From contig JAEURL010000386.1 of assembly GCA_016789165.1 (NCBI GenBank), positions 1 to 5,561 of the forward strand: a stretch of DNA of 5,561 bases, read 5' to 3'. This DNA comes from Anaerolineales bacterium (GTDB taxonomy: Bacteria > Chloroflexota > Anaerolineae > Anaerolineales > UBA6663). Of this stretch, positions 5,259-5,561 are shown one piece after another; position 1 is the stretch's first letter, and every line of letters starts with the position of its first letter. Under the pieces are notes generated by a model. It saw only the letters and a list, made by a program, of their open reading frames with translations. It had not been told where the DNA came from and ran no database searches. The position numbers and the translations under genes are program-made.

Positions 5259-5561
5259 CGCAGGACGGCGTCGGCCATGCGCGCCACGCGGCTCATCACG
5301 GCCACGTCGTGCACACGCACCAGATCGGCGCCCTGCTGGATGCACAAGGCCACCACAGCGGCCGTGCCCTCCACGCGCTGATCGGGCGGCAGGTTGAGCG
5401 TGTAGCCGATAAAGGACTTGCGCGAGGGGCCGGCCAGGAGGGGATAGCCCAGCGCCCGGAACTCGCCCAGCCGGCGGACGAGCGCCAGGTTCTGCTCCAC
5501 GGTCTTGCCGAAGCCGATACCGGGGTCCAGGATGATCCGGTCCGCCGGCACGCCGGCCCGC
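5255..5561 (-). CDS. folP: Dihydropteroate synthase, C-terminal part, truncated by window edge
   Basis: The last 101 codons are visible, ending VARMADAVLR and TGA (5257-5255); the start lies beyond base 5561. The enzyme condenses p-aminobenzoate with 6-hydroxymethyl-dihydropterin diphosphate in folate synthesis and is the target of sulfonamides. Diagnostic C-terminal motifs are all present: ILDPGIGFGKTVEQN (pterin-binding Asp and Asn region), AGPSRKSFIG (Ser, Arg and Lys at the pterin/pABA and phosphate site) and the closing RVHDV (Arg-His phosphate contact). The N-terminal pterin-diphosphate loop residues cannot be seen. An internal GTG at 5551 codes for Val in GVPADRI and is not the start. 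Neighbouring fabF lies 32 nt downstream on the same strand. Nothing suggests a resistance-type (Sul) variant, but only this part can be judged. Confidence 0.94.
   Translation of the reverse strand, partial: RAGVPADRIILDPGIGFGKTVEQNLALVRRLGEFRALGYPLLAGPSRKSFIGYTLNLPPDQRVEGTAAVVALCIQQGADLVRVHDVAVMSRVARMADAVLR

Noticed and set aside
5223..5345. N-terminal extension of FabF by 41 residues, overlapping folP
   Set aside because: The extension is Arg/Gly-rich and unlike KAS N-termini, overlaps 91 nt of folP in another frame, and KAS proteins normally begin just before the RRVVVTG strand.
4002..5381. 459-residue plus-strand open frame opposite fabF and the end of folP
   Set aside because: Antisense to fabF with all its catalytic motifs; the product is Gly/Arg/His-rich and resembles no family. 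It is a GC-bias shadow.
1..5561. Mobile element, phage, CRISPR or defence cassette
   Set aside because: No transposase, integrase, terminal inverted repeats, spaced direct repeats or defence-type domains were found; all genes but the small membrane protein fit housekeeping or envelope families.

Overview
This is a GC-rich bacterial chromosomal window with tightly packed genes and strong G/C bias at third codon positions. The gene set looks like a free-living bacterium with few accessory genes. The combination of a membrane-anchored HtrA protease, a membrane coiled-coil protein ending in a helix-hairpin-helix domain, and a secreted CAP-domain protein with an Ig-like tail suggests Chloroflexota (perhaps Anaerolineae). 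That placement is inference from protein style only; no rRNA or marker gene is present. I see no mobile element, CRISPR array, tRNA or rRNA.

Layout, left to right. (1) Bases 1-289, minus strand: the N-terminal 96 residues of a FadD-like acyl-CoA synthetase, which runs off the left edge. It is preceded by a leader of about 125 nt and a near-consensus promoter (TTGACT, 17 nt, TATACT). (2) Bases 464-1566, minus strand: a two-gene unit. The first gene encodes a 290-residue protein with a membrane helix, a long coiled coil and a helix-hairpin-helix domain; a 77-residue membrane protein follows with an ATGA stop/start overlap. (3) Bases 1567-1757: a divergent intergenic region. (4) Bases 1758-2876, plus strand: an HtrA/DegS-like serine protease with intact catalytic triad and one PDZ domain, closed by a strong intrinsic terminator. 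(5) Bases 2980-3954, plus strand: a secreted or membrane-anchored CAP-superfamily protein. (6) Bases 3969-5222, minus strand: a FabF-type 3-oxoacyl-ACP synthase (KAS II), convergent with the CAP gene (14 nt between stop codons). (7) Bases 5255-5561, minus strand: the C-terminal 101 residues of dihydropteroate synthase (FolP), running off the right edge, 32 nt upstream of fabF.

Functionally the window mixes lipid metabolism (fatty acid activation and chain elongation), folate synthesis (FolP) and cell-envelope functions (HtrA, CAP protein, membrane coiled-coil protein). FolP and FabF are co-directional, but a promoter-like element in their short gap lies exactly where it would give fabF a leaderless transcript starting at its GTG codon. 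I do not see a convincing undescribed defence or biosynthetic system. The most interesting items are the possible leaderless fabF start, the structured fadD leader, the membrane coiled-coil/HhH protein with its coupled small partner, and the CAP protein's altered metal-site residues.
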